NCBI GenBank assembly: GCA_964579795.1 | Contig: CAZOHM010000012.1 | Span: 1-64,000 of the forward strand | Reading direction: 5' to 3' | Source: JAEYFP01 sp964579795 | GTDB taxonomy: Bacteria; Bacillota; Clostridia; Lachnospirales; Lachnospiraceae | Length of the DNA: 64,000 nt | In this document: in pieces, positions 7,959 to 17,069 of the stretch | Position numbering within the stretch: the stretch's first letter is position 1 | Layout of the letters: every line of letters starts with the position of its first letter | Notes under the pieces: model-generated | Database searches by the model: none | What the model was told of the DNA's origin: nothing | Seen by the model: only the letters and a program-made list of their open reading frames with translations | Program-made: the position numbers and the translations under genes

Positions 7959-9563
7959 ATGTCAGTAAAATATGTATTTGTTACAGGTGGTGTTGTATCA
8001 GGATTAGGCAAAGGTATCACTGCCGCTTCTCTCGGAAGACTGTTGAAAGCCCGTGGCTACAAAGTGACCATGCAGAAATTTGATCCTTATATTAATATTG
8101 ATCCGGGCACTATGAATCCGATTCAGCATGGTGAAGTATTTGTGACTGAAGACGGTACAGAAACAGATTTGGACCTTGGACATTATGAGAGATTTATAGA
8201 CGAAAATCTTGATAAAAACTCAAATGTCACTACCGGAAAAATTTACTGGTCTGTTCTTCAAAAGGAAAGACACGGCGATTTTGGTGGTGGTACAGTTCAA
8301 GTCATTCCTCATATCACAAATGAAATTAAAAGCCGATTCTATCGCAATACAACAGATGAAGATATACACATTGCCATTATTGAAGTGGGTGGAACTGTGG
8401 GCGACATTGAAAGTCAGCCATTTTTAGAGGCCATCCGTCAATTCCAGCATAATGTTGGCAGAGATAATGCCATTCTCATACATGTTACTCTAATTCCTTA
8501 TCTGCGTGCCTCCCAGGAAATGAAGACCAAGCCAACTCAGGCAAGTGTCAAAGAGCTGCAGGGAATGGGAATTCAGCCGGATATTATCGTTTGCCGGAGT
8601 GAGCATTCTCTTGATAAACAAATAAAAGACAAAATTGCGTTGTTTTGTAATGTTCCTGCTAATCATGTACTACAAAATCTTGATGTGGAATATTTATATG
8701 AGGCGCCGCTTGCAATGGAAAACGAACATCTTGCACAGGTTGCCTGTGAGTGTCTGCATCTGGAATGTCCGGTACCAAACCTTGCTGACTGGCAGGCAAT
8801 GGTAAACAATTTGAAAACACCGACAAAAGAAGTCAGCATTTCACTTGTCGGAAAATATATTCAGCTTCACGACGCATATATCAGCGTTGTAGAAGCACTC
8901 AAACACGGTGGAATTAACCAGCATGCAGTTGTGCATATTAACTGGATTGATTCCGGAACAGTAACTGTAGAAAATGCATCCACTCTGCTTGGTCATTCAG
9001 ATGGAATTATTGTACCAGGTGGTTTTGGTGAACGTGGTACCGATGGAATGATTCAAGCAATTACCTATGCAAGAGAGCATAACATTCCTTTTCTCGGACT
9101 ATGTCTTGGTATGCAGCTTTCAATCGTAGAGTTTGCAAGAAATGTTATAGGCTATCAAGATGCCCACAGTATAGAATTAAACCCGGCAACTACACATCCT
9201 GTCATTGCATTGATGCCGGATCAGAACGGTATTGTCGATCTCGGCGGTACACTCCGACTTGGCTCCTATCCGTGCGTGCTTGATAAAAAATCAAAGGCTT
9301 ATGCGCTTTATAAACAGGATACCATCCATGAGCGTCACAGACATCGTTATGAAGTAAATAACGAATACCGCGATGCACTTACTTCGCATGGTATGCTCCT
9401 GTCAGGTATTTCACCTGATGGTCGAATTGTAGAAATGTGTGAGCTTCCAGATCACCCATTTTTCGTTGCTACACAGGGCCATCCGGAGCTGAAATCCAGA
9501 CCAAACAGACCACATCCTCTGTTTAACGGATTTATAGAGGCAGCATTAAAAGCCAAAAAATAG
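7959..9563 (+). CDS. pyrG: CTP synthase
   Basis: 534 residues, the usual length. Makes CTP from UTP, ATP and glutamine in the cytosol. N-terminal synthase domain: FVTGGVVSGLGKG P-loop, Mg/nucleotide loop GTMNPIQHGEVFVTEDG. C-terminal class I glutaminase domain: PGGFGERG oxyanion region, nucleophile Cys382 in GLCLGMQ, and the TQGHPE His/Glu pair near the end. ATG at 7959 is chosen over the in-frame GTG at 7947 because GTGGAGG itself is the ribosome site, with 5 bases to the ATG. Followed after 18 bp by an unrelated MBOAT gene. Confidence 0.97.
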   Translation: MSVKYVFVTGGVVSGLGKGITAASLGRLLKARGYKVTMQKFDPYINIDPGTMNPIQHGEVFVTEDGTETDLDLGHYERFIDENLDKNSNVTTGKIYWSVLQKERHGDFGGGTVQVIPHITNEIKSRFYRNTTDEDIHIAIIEVGGTVGDIESQPFLEAIRQFQHNVGRDNAILIHVTLIPYLRASQEMKTKPTQASVKELQGMGIQPDIIVCRSEHSLDKQIKDKIALFCNVPANHVLQNLDVEYLYEAPLAMENEHLAQVACECLHLECPVPNLADWQAMVNNLKTPTKEVSISLVGKYIQLHDAYISVVEALKHGGINQHAVVHINWIDSGTVTVENASTLLGHSDGIIVPGGFGERGTDGMIQAITYAREHNIPFLGLCLGMQLSIVEFARNVIGYQDAHSIELNPATTHPVIALMPDQNGIVDLGGTLRLGSYPCVLDKKSKAYALYKQDTIHERHRHRYEVNNEYRDALTSHGMLLSGISPDGRIVEMCELPDHPFFVATQGHPELKSRPNRPHPLFNGFIEAALKAKK

Positions 9564-9581
9564 AATATCTAAGGAAGACCC

Positions 9582-11054
9582 ATGGTATTTAATTCATATT
9601 TTTTTGTGCTGTTTTTTTTGCCAGTTGCCGTAATCGGCTATCATATGATAAACAAAACAAACCACTTTGATTTTGCAAAGGGCTTTTTGCTGTGCATGTC
9701 ATTGTGGTTTTATGGTTATCAGAATATTAAGGCTGCGTGTATTCTCATATTCAGCATTCTGCTTCATTATCTTTTGGTAAAATATATTTTTACTGCAGAA
9801 CACACTGTCACTACACGTAAAGTCGCACTTATTTCCGGTATTTCTCTGGATCTTGCTTCTCTGTTTTATTTTAAATATCTTGGGTTTTTTGAAGTAATAT
9901 CCAATTCTGTCTTTGGAACACAGTTTACTTTTATCAGTCTGCTTCTGCCTCTTGGCATCAGCTTTTTCACCTTTCAACAGATTGCCTATCTGGTTGACAG
10001 CTACCACAATTTATCAATGAAATACTGTCTTCTTGATTATGCACTGTTTGTTTCTTTTTTCCCAAAAATCACAGTTGGACCAATTGCATTCTCTACCGAA
10101 ATGATTCCACAGTTTAACGATGTTCTTCGTAAGAAAATTAACTATGATCATATTTCAAGAGGACTTGTTTCTTTTTCCTTTGGTCTTGCAAAAAAAGTTC
10201 TTCTGGCTGATGTACTTGCTAATTACGTTGACTGGGGATACGCAAACATCCCAGCTCTCTACACAACAAATGCTTTCCTTGTTATGCTGTCCTACACTAT
10301 GCAGATCTACTTTGACTTTTCCGGCTACTGCGATATGGCATCCGGTATTTGTCAGATGTTAAATCTGGATTTACCGGAAAACTTTAATTCTCCATACAAA
10401 GCATTATCTATTTCGGATTTCTGGAAAAGATGGCATATTACTTTGACACGCTTCTTTAGAATATATGTCTATTTCCCTCTTGGTGGAAACAGAAAAGGAA
10501 ATGTTCGGACATATCTGAATATGTTTATTATCTTTCTTTTAAGTGGATTGTGGCATGGAGCTGCTTACACATTCATTATTTGGGGAATCATCCACGGAGT
10601 AGGTATCTGTCTTAGCAAGCTATTATCGAAATGGACCGTCAAGCTGCCTTCATTTCTTCGCTGGCTTAGCACATTCCTTTTTGTCAACCTAGCCTGGGTC
10701 TACTTTAGAGCACCTGATCTAGCTTCTGCAAATGCTTTCATGGAACAGCTGTTTTCGTTCCAATTTAAACCAATTGACATCAAATTAGTGGCAGCCGCAA
10801 CACCTGTTGAAGCAAATCTTCTGCAATGGCTGATTCAGACTTCATACAAATCCGCACCTTATTATTCCGGCATTGTAATCATTTTACTTGTTTTGGCTTT
10901 TTCTGTTTTTGCCGGTACTGTCATGAAAAATACACAGGAACGGGTTCGCTGCTTCCGACCGACAAAAGGAACTCTAGCAGTTACTGTTTTCCTGTTTATA
11001 TGGTCAATTTTGTCACTGTCCGAAATATCTACTTTCATATATATAAATTTCTGA
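9582..11054 (+). CDS. MBOAT-family membrane O-acyltransferase (AlgI/DltB-like)
   Basis: 490-residue polytopic membrane protein with about ten hydrophobic segments. Family marks: YFDFSGYCDMASG, the FNSPYKALSISDFWKRWHITLTRF-type segment near residue 270, and SGLWHGAAYTF, whose His is the expected catalytic residue. MBOAT proteins of this branch move acyl (usually acetyl) groups across the membrane to exopolysaccharide or wall polymers. The next gene encodes an SGNH-like extracytoplasmic protein, the usual partner that completes transfer to the polymer. Only 18 bp separates it from pyrG, so cotranscription is likely. The polymer modified is unknown. Confidence 0.88.
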   Translation: MVFNSYFFVLFFLPVAVIGYHMINKTNHFDFAKGFLLCMSLWFYGYQNIKAACILIFSILLHYLLVKYIFTAEHTVTTRKVALISGISLDLASLFYFKYLGFFEVISNSVFGTQFTFISLLLPLGISFFTFQQIAYLVDSYHNLSMKYCLLDYALFVSFFPKITVGPIAFSTEMIPQFNDVLRKKINYDHISRGLVSFSFGLAKKVLLADVLANYVDWGYANIPALYTTNAFLVMLSYTMQIYFDFSGYCDMASGICQMLNLDLPENFNSPYKALSISDFWKRWHITLTRFFRIYVYFPLGGNRKGNVRTYLNMFIIFLLSGLWHGAAYTFIIWGIIHGVGICLSKLLSKWTVKLPSFLRWLSTFLFVNLAWVYFRAPDLASANAFMEQLFSFQFKPIDIKLVAAATPVEANLLQWLIQTSYKSAPYYSGIVIILLVLAFSVFAGTVMKNTQERVRCFRPTKGTLAVTVFLFIWSILSLSEISTFIYINF

Positions 11055-11081
11055 TAGATACTTATAATTAGAGGAATTGAA

Positions 11082-12131
11082 ATGGAAGATACTAAAAAGT
11101 TTACATTGAAAACAATTGCATACGTGATTGGCATACTCACTGTTCTTGCTCTGCTTGTCATTATAGTTGATCCGTTCATACATTATCACGCACCAATTGG
11201 GCAGCTTGATGCTGTAGAAACAGATGAACGTTCTGCATTAATTGGCGTTGCAAGAAATATGAATTATGATACTGCATTGATAGGATCCTCTATGAGTGAA
11301 AACTTTCAAGAGTCCTGGTTCGAGGATGAAATCTTTGGAAAACACTGTGTTAAGTTGTCTCTGCAGGGTGCTCACTTCAGCGATTACAATATCATGTTTC
11401 ACGAAGTACTAAGTAAGCCTGATGTAAAAAACGTTGTATTCAGTTTGGACACATACCTGTTGACAAATGCGCCACAGGATTATCCTGTTACGATTCCTTC
11501 TTACTTGTCAGATACTTCTCTGTCAAATGATGTCTACTATGTATGGAATAAATCTGTACTATTAGATTATCTTCCAAAATTTCTAATCAATAATATACGG
11601 AACGACTTCGATGCAGATACAGCATATGTATGGGCAGACGAATATGATTTTTCAAAATATGTTGCACGAGGTTCCTATAATGCACAGCGTCTGTTGATTC
11701 CGGAACAGGAAAAGCCATATGACACTTATTATGCTTATTCTGACGAATTCTTAGACGAAATTGTTCCGTATATTGAGGCTAGACCTGATGTCACCTTTTA
11801 TCTGTATTCTTCTCCATACAGCATTTTCTTTTGGGATAACAGTATTCGTCAAGGCAATACAACTGCCGAAATCTGCGCATTATCACGTGTGTTTGAAAAA
11901 CTTTTGACATATAAAAATGTCCGCATCTTCTATTTTCAGGATGACACGGACATTATTACGAATCTGGATAATTACAGAGATTATTCTCATTTTGATCAGC
12001 CAATCAATTATTATATGTACGAATGCATGCGCGACGGAAAAAAAGAGCTTACACTCGATACTTATTATGATACTTTACTCAACATGTATGATTTTGCAAA
12101 ATCATATGATTACGAATCAGCTTTTCACTAG
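11082..12131 (+). CDS. Membrane-anchored SGNH-like protein, partner of the MBOAT protein
   Basis: 349 residues: one N-terminal membrane helix (about 9-30) and an extracytoplasmic domain. ALIGSSMSENF at about residue 65 fits block I of the SGNH/AlgX/DltD-type hydrolase fold (Ser as nucleophile), and DYSHFDQPINYYM-like residues near the end fit the block V His. Sequence is otherwise poorly conserved. It lies 27 bp after the MBOAT gene with GAGGAATTGAA before the ATG, so the two probably form an acylation pair. Function by analogy with DltB/DltD and AlgI/AlgX; the exact substrate cannot be told. Confidence 0.6.
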   Translation: MEDTKKFTLKTIAYVIGILTVLALLVIIVDPFIHYHAPIGQLDAVETDERSALIGVARNMNYDTALIGSSMSENFQESWFEDEIFGKHCVKLSLQGAHFSDYNIMFHEVLSKPDVKNVVFSLDTYLLTNAPQDYPVTIPSYLSDTSLSNDVYYVWNKSVLLDYLPKFLINNIRNDFDADTAYVWADEYDFSKYVARGSYNAQRLLIPEQEKPYDTYYAYSDEFLDEIVPYIEARPDVTFYLYSSPYSIFFWDNSIRQGNTTAEICALSRVFEKLLTYKNVRIFYFQDDTDIITNLDNYRDYSHFDQPINYYMYECMRDGKKELTLDTYYDTLLNMYDFAKSYDYESAFH

Positions 12132-12161
12132 CATTCGAAAATTGAACTTATGATATGTACA

Positions 12162-13076
12162 TCACCAAAGTGTTTCCGGATATACTCCCTGTTGCTTTAA
12201 AGCATCTATGGATGCCTGAACAAAGGGCTTGTCTTCTTTATATGTTACACCGAACCATCTGTCATGTGAAGTCAGCACCTTAACTGTCGCTTTTTTTGCA
12301 CGAAGCAGTTCATCCACAACATATGGCAAGTAGCATTCCGATTTCATCGGATTTTTAGGTACTTCCTTTTCAAAGAATTCCTGAAATGCACTCTCTACCT
12401 CTGACAGAAAGCTCTTGGAAAATCCCCATAAATTCATAGAAGTAATGCTGTCAACAGAAATATCCGAATAATTCTCACCATCCTCTGTATAGGCTGCCCC
12501 AGATGCTGTCTTGACAATCTTTGTTCTTTCCACAATATCAGCTAAAAAGCCCTCTCGATCTGTCGTACAGATTCCTCTGGAAACAGATCCATTTTCAGTT
12601 AACGTGTTCCCAAGAGGAAAACCAACCATTGCATAACGGTATTTATCGTCATCACAGCTAGCCACAAGATAATTATATATTACCTGAAAAGCCTCTCGAC
12701 CATAAAAATCATCTGCATTTATCACCGCAAACGGCCCATCAATCACATTTTTACAGCTTAGTATCGCGTGAGCTGTTCCCCACGGCTTCACTCTTCCTTC
12801 TGGAATCTGATATCCCTTAGGAATATTGGACAGCTCCTGAAATACATATTCTACTTCAATGCAGTCCTTCACATTATCTCCAATACAGCTTCTAAAATCC
12901 TGTTCATTTTCCTTCTTTATAATAAATATTACCTTTTGAAAACCGGCTCTGACAGCATCAAAAATGGAAAAATCAATAATCTTATTTCCTTTTTCATCCA
13001 CAGGATCAATCTGTTTCAATCCGCCATAGCGGCTTCCCATACCTGCTGCCATGATTACCAATACTGGCTTATTCAT
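12162..13076 (-). CDS. Nucleotidyltransferase (sugar-phosphate type)
   Basis: 304 residues with the NTP_transferase signature near the start (MAAGMGSRYGGLKQIDPV) and the VINADDFYG metal/nucleotide motif near residue 120, so it likely activates a sugar 1-phosphate with an NTP. The spacing differs from classic glucose-1-phosphate uridylyltransferases; related proteins are annotated only as nucleotidyltransferases. GGAGGG precedes the ATG. It is 25 bp downstream of the DUF1846 gene and probably cotranscribed with it. Convergent with the SGNH gene. Confidence 0.8.
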   Translation of the reverse strand: MNKPVLVIMAAGMGSRYGGLKQIDPVDEKGNKIIDFSIFDAVRAGFQKVIFIIKKENEQDFRSCIGDNVKDCIEVEYVFQELSNIPKGYQIPEGRVKPWGTAHAILSCKNVIDGPFAVINADDFYGREAFQVIYNYLVASCDDDKYRYAMVGFPLGNTLTENGSVSRGICTTDREGFLADIVERTKIVKTASGAAYTEDGENYSDISVDSITSMNLWGFSKSFLSEVESAFQEFFEKEVPKNPMKSECYLPYVVDELLRAKKATVKVLTSHDRWFGVTYKEDKPFVQASIDALKQQGVYPETLW

Positions 13077-13101
13077 ATAGTACCCTCCTATATCCGAAAT
13101 A

Positions 13102-14577
13102 TTAATACATGTTTTTAAATTTCATGATTGGTTCACTCGTCAAATCCACACCAAGCTTTTTGAAAATTTTAATATCTACTTCAGAGAGCATAACAGATGT
13201 ATGCACCTGACACCCCTTCAGCTTCGAGAGCTGCTCAAGTGCAACCTTGGCATTTGGATCAGTCATTGCTGACATTGATAAAGCAATCAATACCTCATCC
13301 GTATGCAGACGCGGATTACGTCCACCAAGATATTTTACCTTCAACTCTTGAATCGGTTCGATTGCAGCCGGGGAAATCAAATGTGTATCATGTTCTACAT
13401 TTCCAAGATGCTTCAGAGCATTTAATAAAAGTGCTGCTGAGGCTCCAAGAAGGTCTGTCGTTTTGGATGTAATAATTGAACCGTCAGACAACTCAATTGC
13501 CGCAGTAGGTACACCTAGCTCCTCAGCACGCTGCTTGGAAGCAATTGTAACCTTCCTGTCATCCGTAGTAATTTTAGCTTGCTTCATTAACAGCTCAATT
13601 TTATAAGCTTCATTCTCTGTTGCCTGTTCTTTCACAATTCTGTTTAGCGTTGTATAATATCTGCGAATAATTTCCATCTTAGATGCTTCGCAGCAGGCTT
13701 CATCATCAATAATACAGTTACCGGCCATATTTACACCCATGTCTGTCGGTGACTTGTATGGATTTTCACCATAAATACCTTCAAATATAGCATTTAACAC
13801 AGGGAAAATTTCAATATCTCTGTTATAGTTTACGGTTGTCTCACCATATGCCTCCAGATGAAACGGATCTATCATATTGATATCATTCAAATCTGCAGTT
13901 GCCGCTTCATATGCAAGATTAATCGGATGCTTCAAAGGAATATTCCAAATAGGAAATGTCTCAAACTTAGCATAGCCGGCTTTAATCCCGCGCTGATTGT
14001 CATGATAAAGCTGAGAAAGACAGGTTGCCATTTTTCCACTTCCCGGTCCCGGTGCAGTAATGACTACAAGAGGTCTTGTCGTTTCTATATAATCATTCTT
14101 TCCAAATCCTTCCTCACTCACAATTAATGGAATATTGGACGGATATCCCTCTATTGCATAATGCAGGTATACTTTTACTCCACGCTTTTCCATTTTAGAC
14201 TTAAAAGATGCTGCGGCAGTCTGACCGGCATAATGTGTCAGCACAACGCTTCCTACATACAGTCCACGACCGGTAAACTCCTCCATCAGGCGCTGTACAT
14301 CTACGTCATACGTAATGCCTAAATCTCCACGAATCTTATTTTTCTCTATATCTGCTGCATTAATAACAATAACTATCTCTGCATGATCAGCTAGCTGCAT
14401 CAGCATACGAAGCTTACTGTCAGGTTCAAATCCCGGTAATACTCTGGATGCATGAAAATCATCAAATAATTTTCCGCCAAACTCCAAATACAGCTTGTTT
14501 CCAAACTGTCCTATTCTCTCCTTGATATGCTCAGACTGCATTTTTAAATATTTCTCATTATCGAATCCTGTTTTCAT
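13102..14577 (-). CDS. DUF1846 domain protein
   Basis: 491 residues covering the full length of the DUF1846 family, common in Firmicutes. Recognised from the opening GFDNEKYLKMQSEHIKERI and internal APGPGSGKMATCLSQLYHD, which looks like a nucleotide-binding loop. Biochemical function is not established. ATG at 14577 is preferred over 14583 because it lies at a normal distance from GCGGAAG. Forms a likely two-gene unit with the nucleotidyltransferase downstream. Confidence 0.88.
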   Translation of the reverse strand: MKTGFDNEKYLKMQSEHIKERIGQFGNKLYLEFGGKLFDDFHASRVLPGFEPDSKLRMLMQLADHAEIVIVINAADIEKNKIRGDLGITYDVDVQRLMEEFTGRGLYVGSVVLTHYAGQTAAASFKSKMEKRGVKVYLHYAIEGYPSNIPLIVSEEGFGKNDYIETTRPLVVITAPGPGSGKMATCLSQLYHDNQRGIKAGYAKFETFPIWNIPLKHPINLAYEAATADLNDINMIDPFHLEAYGETTVNYNRDIEIFPVLNAIFEGIYGENPYKSPTDMGVNMAGNCIIDDEACCEASKMEIIRRYYTTLNRIVKEQATENEAYKIELLMKQAKITTDDRKVTIASKQRAEELGVPTAAIELSDGSIITSKTTDLLGASAALLLNALKHLGNVEHDTHLISPAAIEPIQELKVKYLGGRNPRLHTDEVLIALSMSAMTDPNAKVALEQLSKLKGCQVHTSVMLSEVDIKIFKKLGVDLTSEPIMKFKNMY

Positions 14578-14597
14578 TCTCATCTTCCGCCTATTAT

Positions 14598-14644
14598 AAA
14601 ATTATTCAGTGCAGGATCACCGTCATCGACCCTGCACTGAATAA
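14598..14644 (-). terminator. hsp20 terminator
   Basis: A perfect 14-bp stem TTATTCAGTGCAGG / CCTGCACTGAATAA with a 15-base loop, followed on the minus strand by TTTTAT. It lies between hsp20 and the DUF1846 gene. Confidence 0.8.
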
Positions 14645-14707
14645 ATTGTAACATAATTTATTTAATTATTCCATGCCTAGATTACTTAATATGAGCATAT
14701 TTCTTTT

Positions 14708-15145
14708 TTACTTGATTTCAATTAATTTCTTTTCTTCCACCTTGGGAACTGCTTCCTTTTTAGGAATTTCTAGCTTCAGAATACCGTTTTCAAAGTTTGC
14801 CTTAATATCTGACTCGGTTACTCCCTCTCCTACATAAAAGCTTCTGGAGCATTGACCGGTATAGCGTTCGCGTCTGATATAGTCTCCCTTTTTATTTTTT
14901 TCATCCTTACTTTCCGAATGAGAAGCAGAAATCGTTAAGTAACCATCTTTCAACTCTGCCTGCAAATCCTCCTTCTTGAATCCCGGAAGTTCCAAATCTA
15001 CCTGGTATCCATCCTCAAATTCCTGAACGTCAGCATTCATTCCCATTGTTCGCTTTCCTTTCTGTTCATATCCAAATGGTGAGAATACCATGTCATTGAA
15101 AAAATCATCTACAAAATTGTCTCTAAAAATACTTGGTGCTAACAT
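14708..15145 (-). CDS. Small heat-shock protein Hsp20 (alpha-crystallin)
   Basis: 145 residues, normal for the family. An N-terminal arm (SIFRDNFVDDFFNDM) leads to an alpha-crystallin domain (about 37-130) with YQVDLELPGFKKEDL and the closing ANFENGILKLEIPK; a C-terminal tail follows. It is an ATP-independent holdase chaperone in the cytosol. Transcribed alone from a consensus promoter overlapped by a CIRCE operator, so it should be repressed by HrcA and induced by heat. Confidence 0.95.
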   Translation of the reverse strand: MLAPSIFRDNFVDDFFNDMVFSPFGYEQKGKRTMGMNADVQEFEDGYQVDLELPGFKKEDLQAELKDGYLTISASHSESKDEKNKKGDYIRRERYTGQCSRSFYVGEGVTESDIKANFENGILKLEIPKKEAVPKVEEKKLIEIK

Positions 15146-15263
15146 AAGTCATTCCTCCTTCGACTTAACTAAATATTGGTTTATTATTCCCGGCAACGCA
15201 TTTATTAATTCATCTTTGTATTGCCTTTGCAAAATCAAACTTACTGTTTGTTTTGTTATATAA

Positions 15264-15292
15264 TATATACCACGGATTGTTAGCACTGTCAA
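15264..15292 (-). promoter_or_regulatory. hsp20 promoter
   Basis: Minus-strand TTGACA (15287-15292), 17-bp spacer, TATATA (15264-15269). The -35 hexamer and part of the spacer lie inside the CIRCE element. Confidence 0.8.
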
Positions 15293-15306
15293 GAGGTGAG
15301 TGCTAA
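15280..15306. promoter_or_regulatory. CIRCE operator (HrcA binding site)
   Basis: TTAGCACTG, a 9-bp spacer, then GAGTGCTAA: the CIRCE inverted repeat with one mismatch in the left arm (consensus TTAGCACTC-N9-GAGTGCTAA). It covers the hsp20 -35 region. The repressor gene hrcA is not in the window. Confidence 0.9.
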
Positions 15307-15372
15307 TTTTTTTAGATATTTTTTACCCTATGATAACATACTAATACGTAGATGGTCAGATGTATTCTGGTC

Positions 15373-15405
15373 AAAAAAGCACTTGCATTTTTGCAGGTGC
15401 TTTTT
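15373..15405 (-). terminator. Terminator after the flavoprotein gene
   Basis: GCACTTGCA pairs with TGCAGGTGC (one G-T pair) with A-run and T-run on the two sides, so it can act in both directions. It ends the gene at 15450-16079. Confidence 0.75.
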
Positions 15406-15449
15406 GCTGTATAAATCTTATAAACTATGTTTCTCTGATAATCTCCGCC

Positions 15450-16079
15450 CTATCTGATAAAATGTGTCCAGGCGCGTTCCTCAGTTTTCGGCAAACCATA
15501 CTGCTCTTTTCCCAGTGCAATACTCTTCATGAGGAATGCCATATTTCTGGCCAATACACGCATCGTCTGCTTTCCTTCCTCATCCATCTGCGCTTCTCCC
15601 TGTGCTCTCCCATGTATACTATTCCAATATTGACTGGATGCAATTGGCATATTGGAAATGGTGAAATACTTATTCAGTTCATCAAATGTAGCAGAACAGC
15701 CTCCTCGTCTTGCACATACAACACATGCACCAACTTTCATGGATTTGTCAAAATGAGTACTGTAAAACAATCTGTCCAGACAGGCAATCAAAGTCGCGTT
15801 CGCTGATGCATAGTAAACCGGACTCGCAACAACCAGACCATCTGCTGCCTCAAATTTCGGTGCAAGCTCATTTACAGCATCCTGAAATACGCACTTCCCT
15901 GTACTGCCGCATGACCCACAGGCTATACAGCCTCTAATGTTTTGATTTCCAATCTGAACTGTATCGGTCTCAATCTTGCTTTCCTTAAATATCTTTTCCA
16001 TCTCCTGTACGGCAATAGAAGTATTTCCATTTACCCGGGGACTCCCATTAATGATCAATACTTTAAGTTTATCTGCCAT
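15450..16079 (-). CDS. Flavodoxin-like NAD(P)H-dependent FMN oxidoreductase
   Basis: 209 residues of the WrbA/iron-sulfur-flavoprotein-like family. LIINGSPRVNGNTS near the start is the FMN phosphate loop; GCIACGSCGSTGKC carries a Cys cluster seen in this multimeric flavodoxin group; VVASPVYYASANA is the second FMN loop. Likely an electron-transfer or quinone/nitro-reducing enzyme in the cytosol. ATG at 16079 chosen because GGAGGG eight bases upstream would be inside the coding region if the ATG at 16094 were used. Single gene with its own terminator. Confidence 0.85.
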   Translation of the reverse strand: MADKLKVLIINGSPRVNGNTSIAVQEMEKIFKESKIETDTVQIGNQNIRGCIACGSCGSTGKCVFQDAVNELAPKFEAADGLVVASPVYYASANATLIACLDRLFYSTHFDKSMKVGACVVCARRGGCSATFDELNKYFTISNMPIASSQYWNSIHGRAQGEAQMDEEGKQTMRVLARNMAFLMKSIALGKEQYGLPKTEERAWTHFIR

Positions 16080-16202
16080 TTTTATACCCTCCATATTCTT
16101 TCTTTATGATTTAAATATCAATTTTCTTATGTATATGATTATAACAAACTATATTTGTATTTGTCGTAAATATTTCATTTTAATTATTCTTGTAAAGTAT
16201 GC

Positions 16203-16255
16203 TTGACATCAAATGTAAAGTGTACTATACTTCGAAGTGTAAAGTTAACATTACA
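16203..16255 (+). promoter_or_regulatory. Promoter and operator of the XRE regulator
   Basis: TTGACA (16203-16208), 17 bp, TATACT (16226-16231): a strong promoter. Immediately downstream, at the expected start point, an 18-bp palindrome TGTAAnGTTAACnTTACA covers 16238-16255. TGTAAAGT also occurs at 16214 within the spacer, 24 bp from the copy at 16238. Autorepression by the XRE protein is inferred. Confidence 0.7.
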
Positions 16256-16305
16256 TCAGTGTCATTGAAACAGATAAAACGATATATGAGAAAGGAGCTT
16301 AGTGA

Positions 16306-16536
16306 ATGGAAAATGCAATTACTAACCATATTGCCGATTTAAGAAAACAAGCCAATATTACACAGGAAGATCTTGCGCGTACCGTTTCCGTATCCAGACA
16401 AACAATCATTTCACTGGAAAACGGAAAGTACATTGCCTCATTGCCTCTGGCTCACAGACTGGCACAATATTTTAACACGACTATTGAAGAACTGTTTGTC
16501 TTTGACGATCAGCTAGATTCTAAGACAGCCAAATAA
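16306..16536 (+). CDS. Small XRE-family (HTH_3) transcriptional regulator
   Basis: 76 residues that are almost entirely one Cro/C1-type helix-turn-helix: IADLRKQANITQEDLARTVS followed by SRQTIISLENGKYIASLPLAHRLA and the IEELF ending. Such minimal regulators often sit before a small membrane protein, as here (next gene 16 bp downstream). AAAGGAG precedes the ATG. A palindrome at the promoter fits autoregulation. Target beyond itself unknown. Confidence 0.9.
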   Translation: MENAITNHIADLRKQANITQEDLARTVSVSRQTIISLENGKYIASLPLAHRLAQYFNTTIEELFVFDDQLDSKTAK

Positions 16537-16552
16537 AAAAGGAGAGACTATT

Positions 16553-16957
16553 ATGAACATAATAAAGAAAAAGATTATATATTGTACAACTGTAGTTATT
16601 GCAGGAATTATTTTGATAGGTACTGCCTATCTAAAGCAGGATTTTACGACAATGCTTGGTATCGGTGTAGGCATGACCGCTGTCGGACTACTAAAGGCGA
16701 TTCAATTCATACGCATTTCTCATAATCCGGATAAAATGAAAAAATATGAGATGATGCAGAAAGAAGAGCGTCTGATTATGATTGTTACCAAAAGTGGCTA
16801 TCTCACCTTTATCATTAGTATTTGCGCCGAATATATCGCTATGCTTGTACTGGTTCTTTCCAATCAGGAACAGCTTGCTTTTATATTTTGTACAATAGCC
16901 TCACTACAAACATTATGCTATTTGATACTTTATTTTGTCTTTAACAGAAAATATTAA
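16553..16957 (+). CDS. Small membrane protein cotranscribed with the XRE regulator
   Basis: 134 residues with four predicted membrane helices (about 9-26, 33-52, 78-100, 106-130) and a charged cytoplasmic loop with KKYEMMQKEERLIM between the pairs. The layout resembles the small membrane proteins (DUF2178-like) that accompany short XRE regulators in clostridia, but I cannot assign a family firmly. AAAGGAGAG precedes the ATG. Confidence 0.75.
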   Translation: MNIIKKKIIYCTTVVIAGIILIGTAYLKQDFTTMLGIGVGMTAVGLLKAIQFIRISHNPDKMKKYEMMQKEERLIMIVTKSGYLTFIISICAEYIAMLVLVLSNQEQLAFIFCTIASLQTLCYLILYFVFNRKY

Positions 16958-17069
16958 AAAAAATATTAATAAGTATTTACCTATCATATTAATAAAAACT
17001 ATGTATTTTACATATACTTTTTTTCATATTACAATCATCACTGTAAAGAAAACAGAAAAGAGGATTGCC

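Noticed and set aside
16935..17069. Longer start of the first chromate-type gene
   Set aside because: The added residues overlap the upstream gene, look unlike the family and have no ribosome site; ATG at 17070 does.
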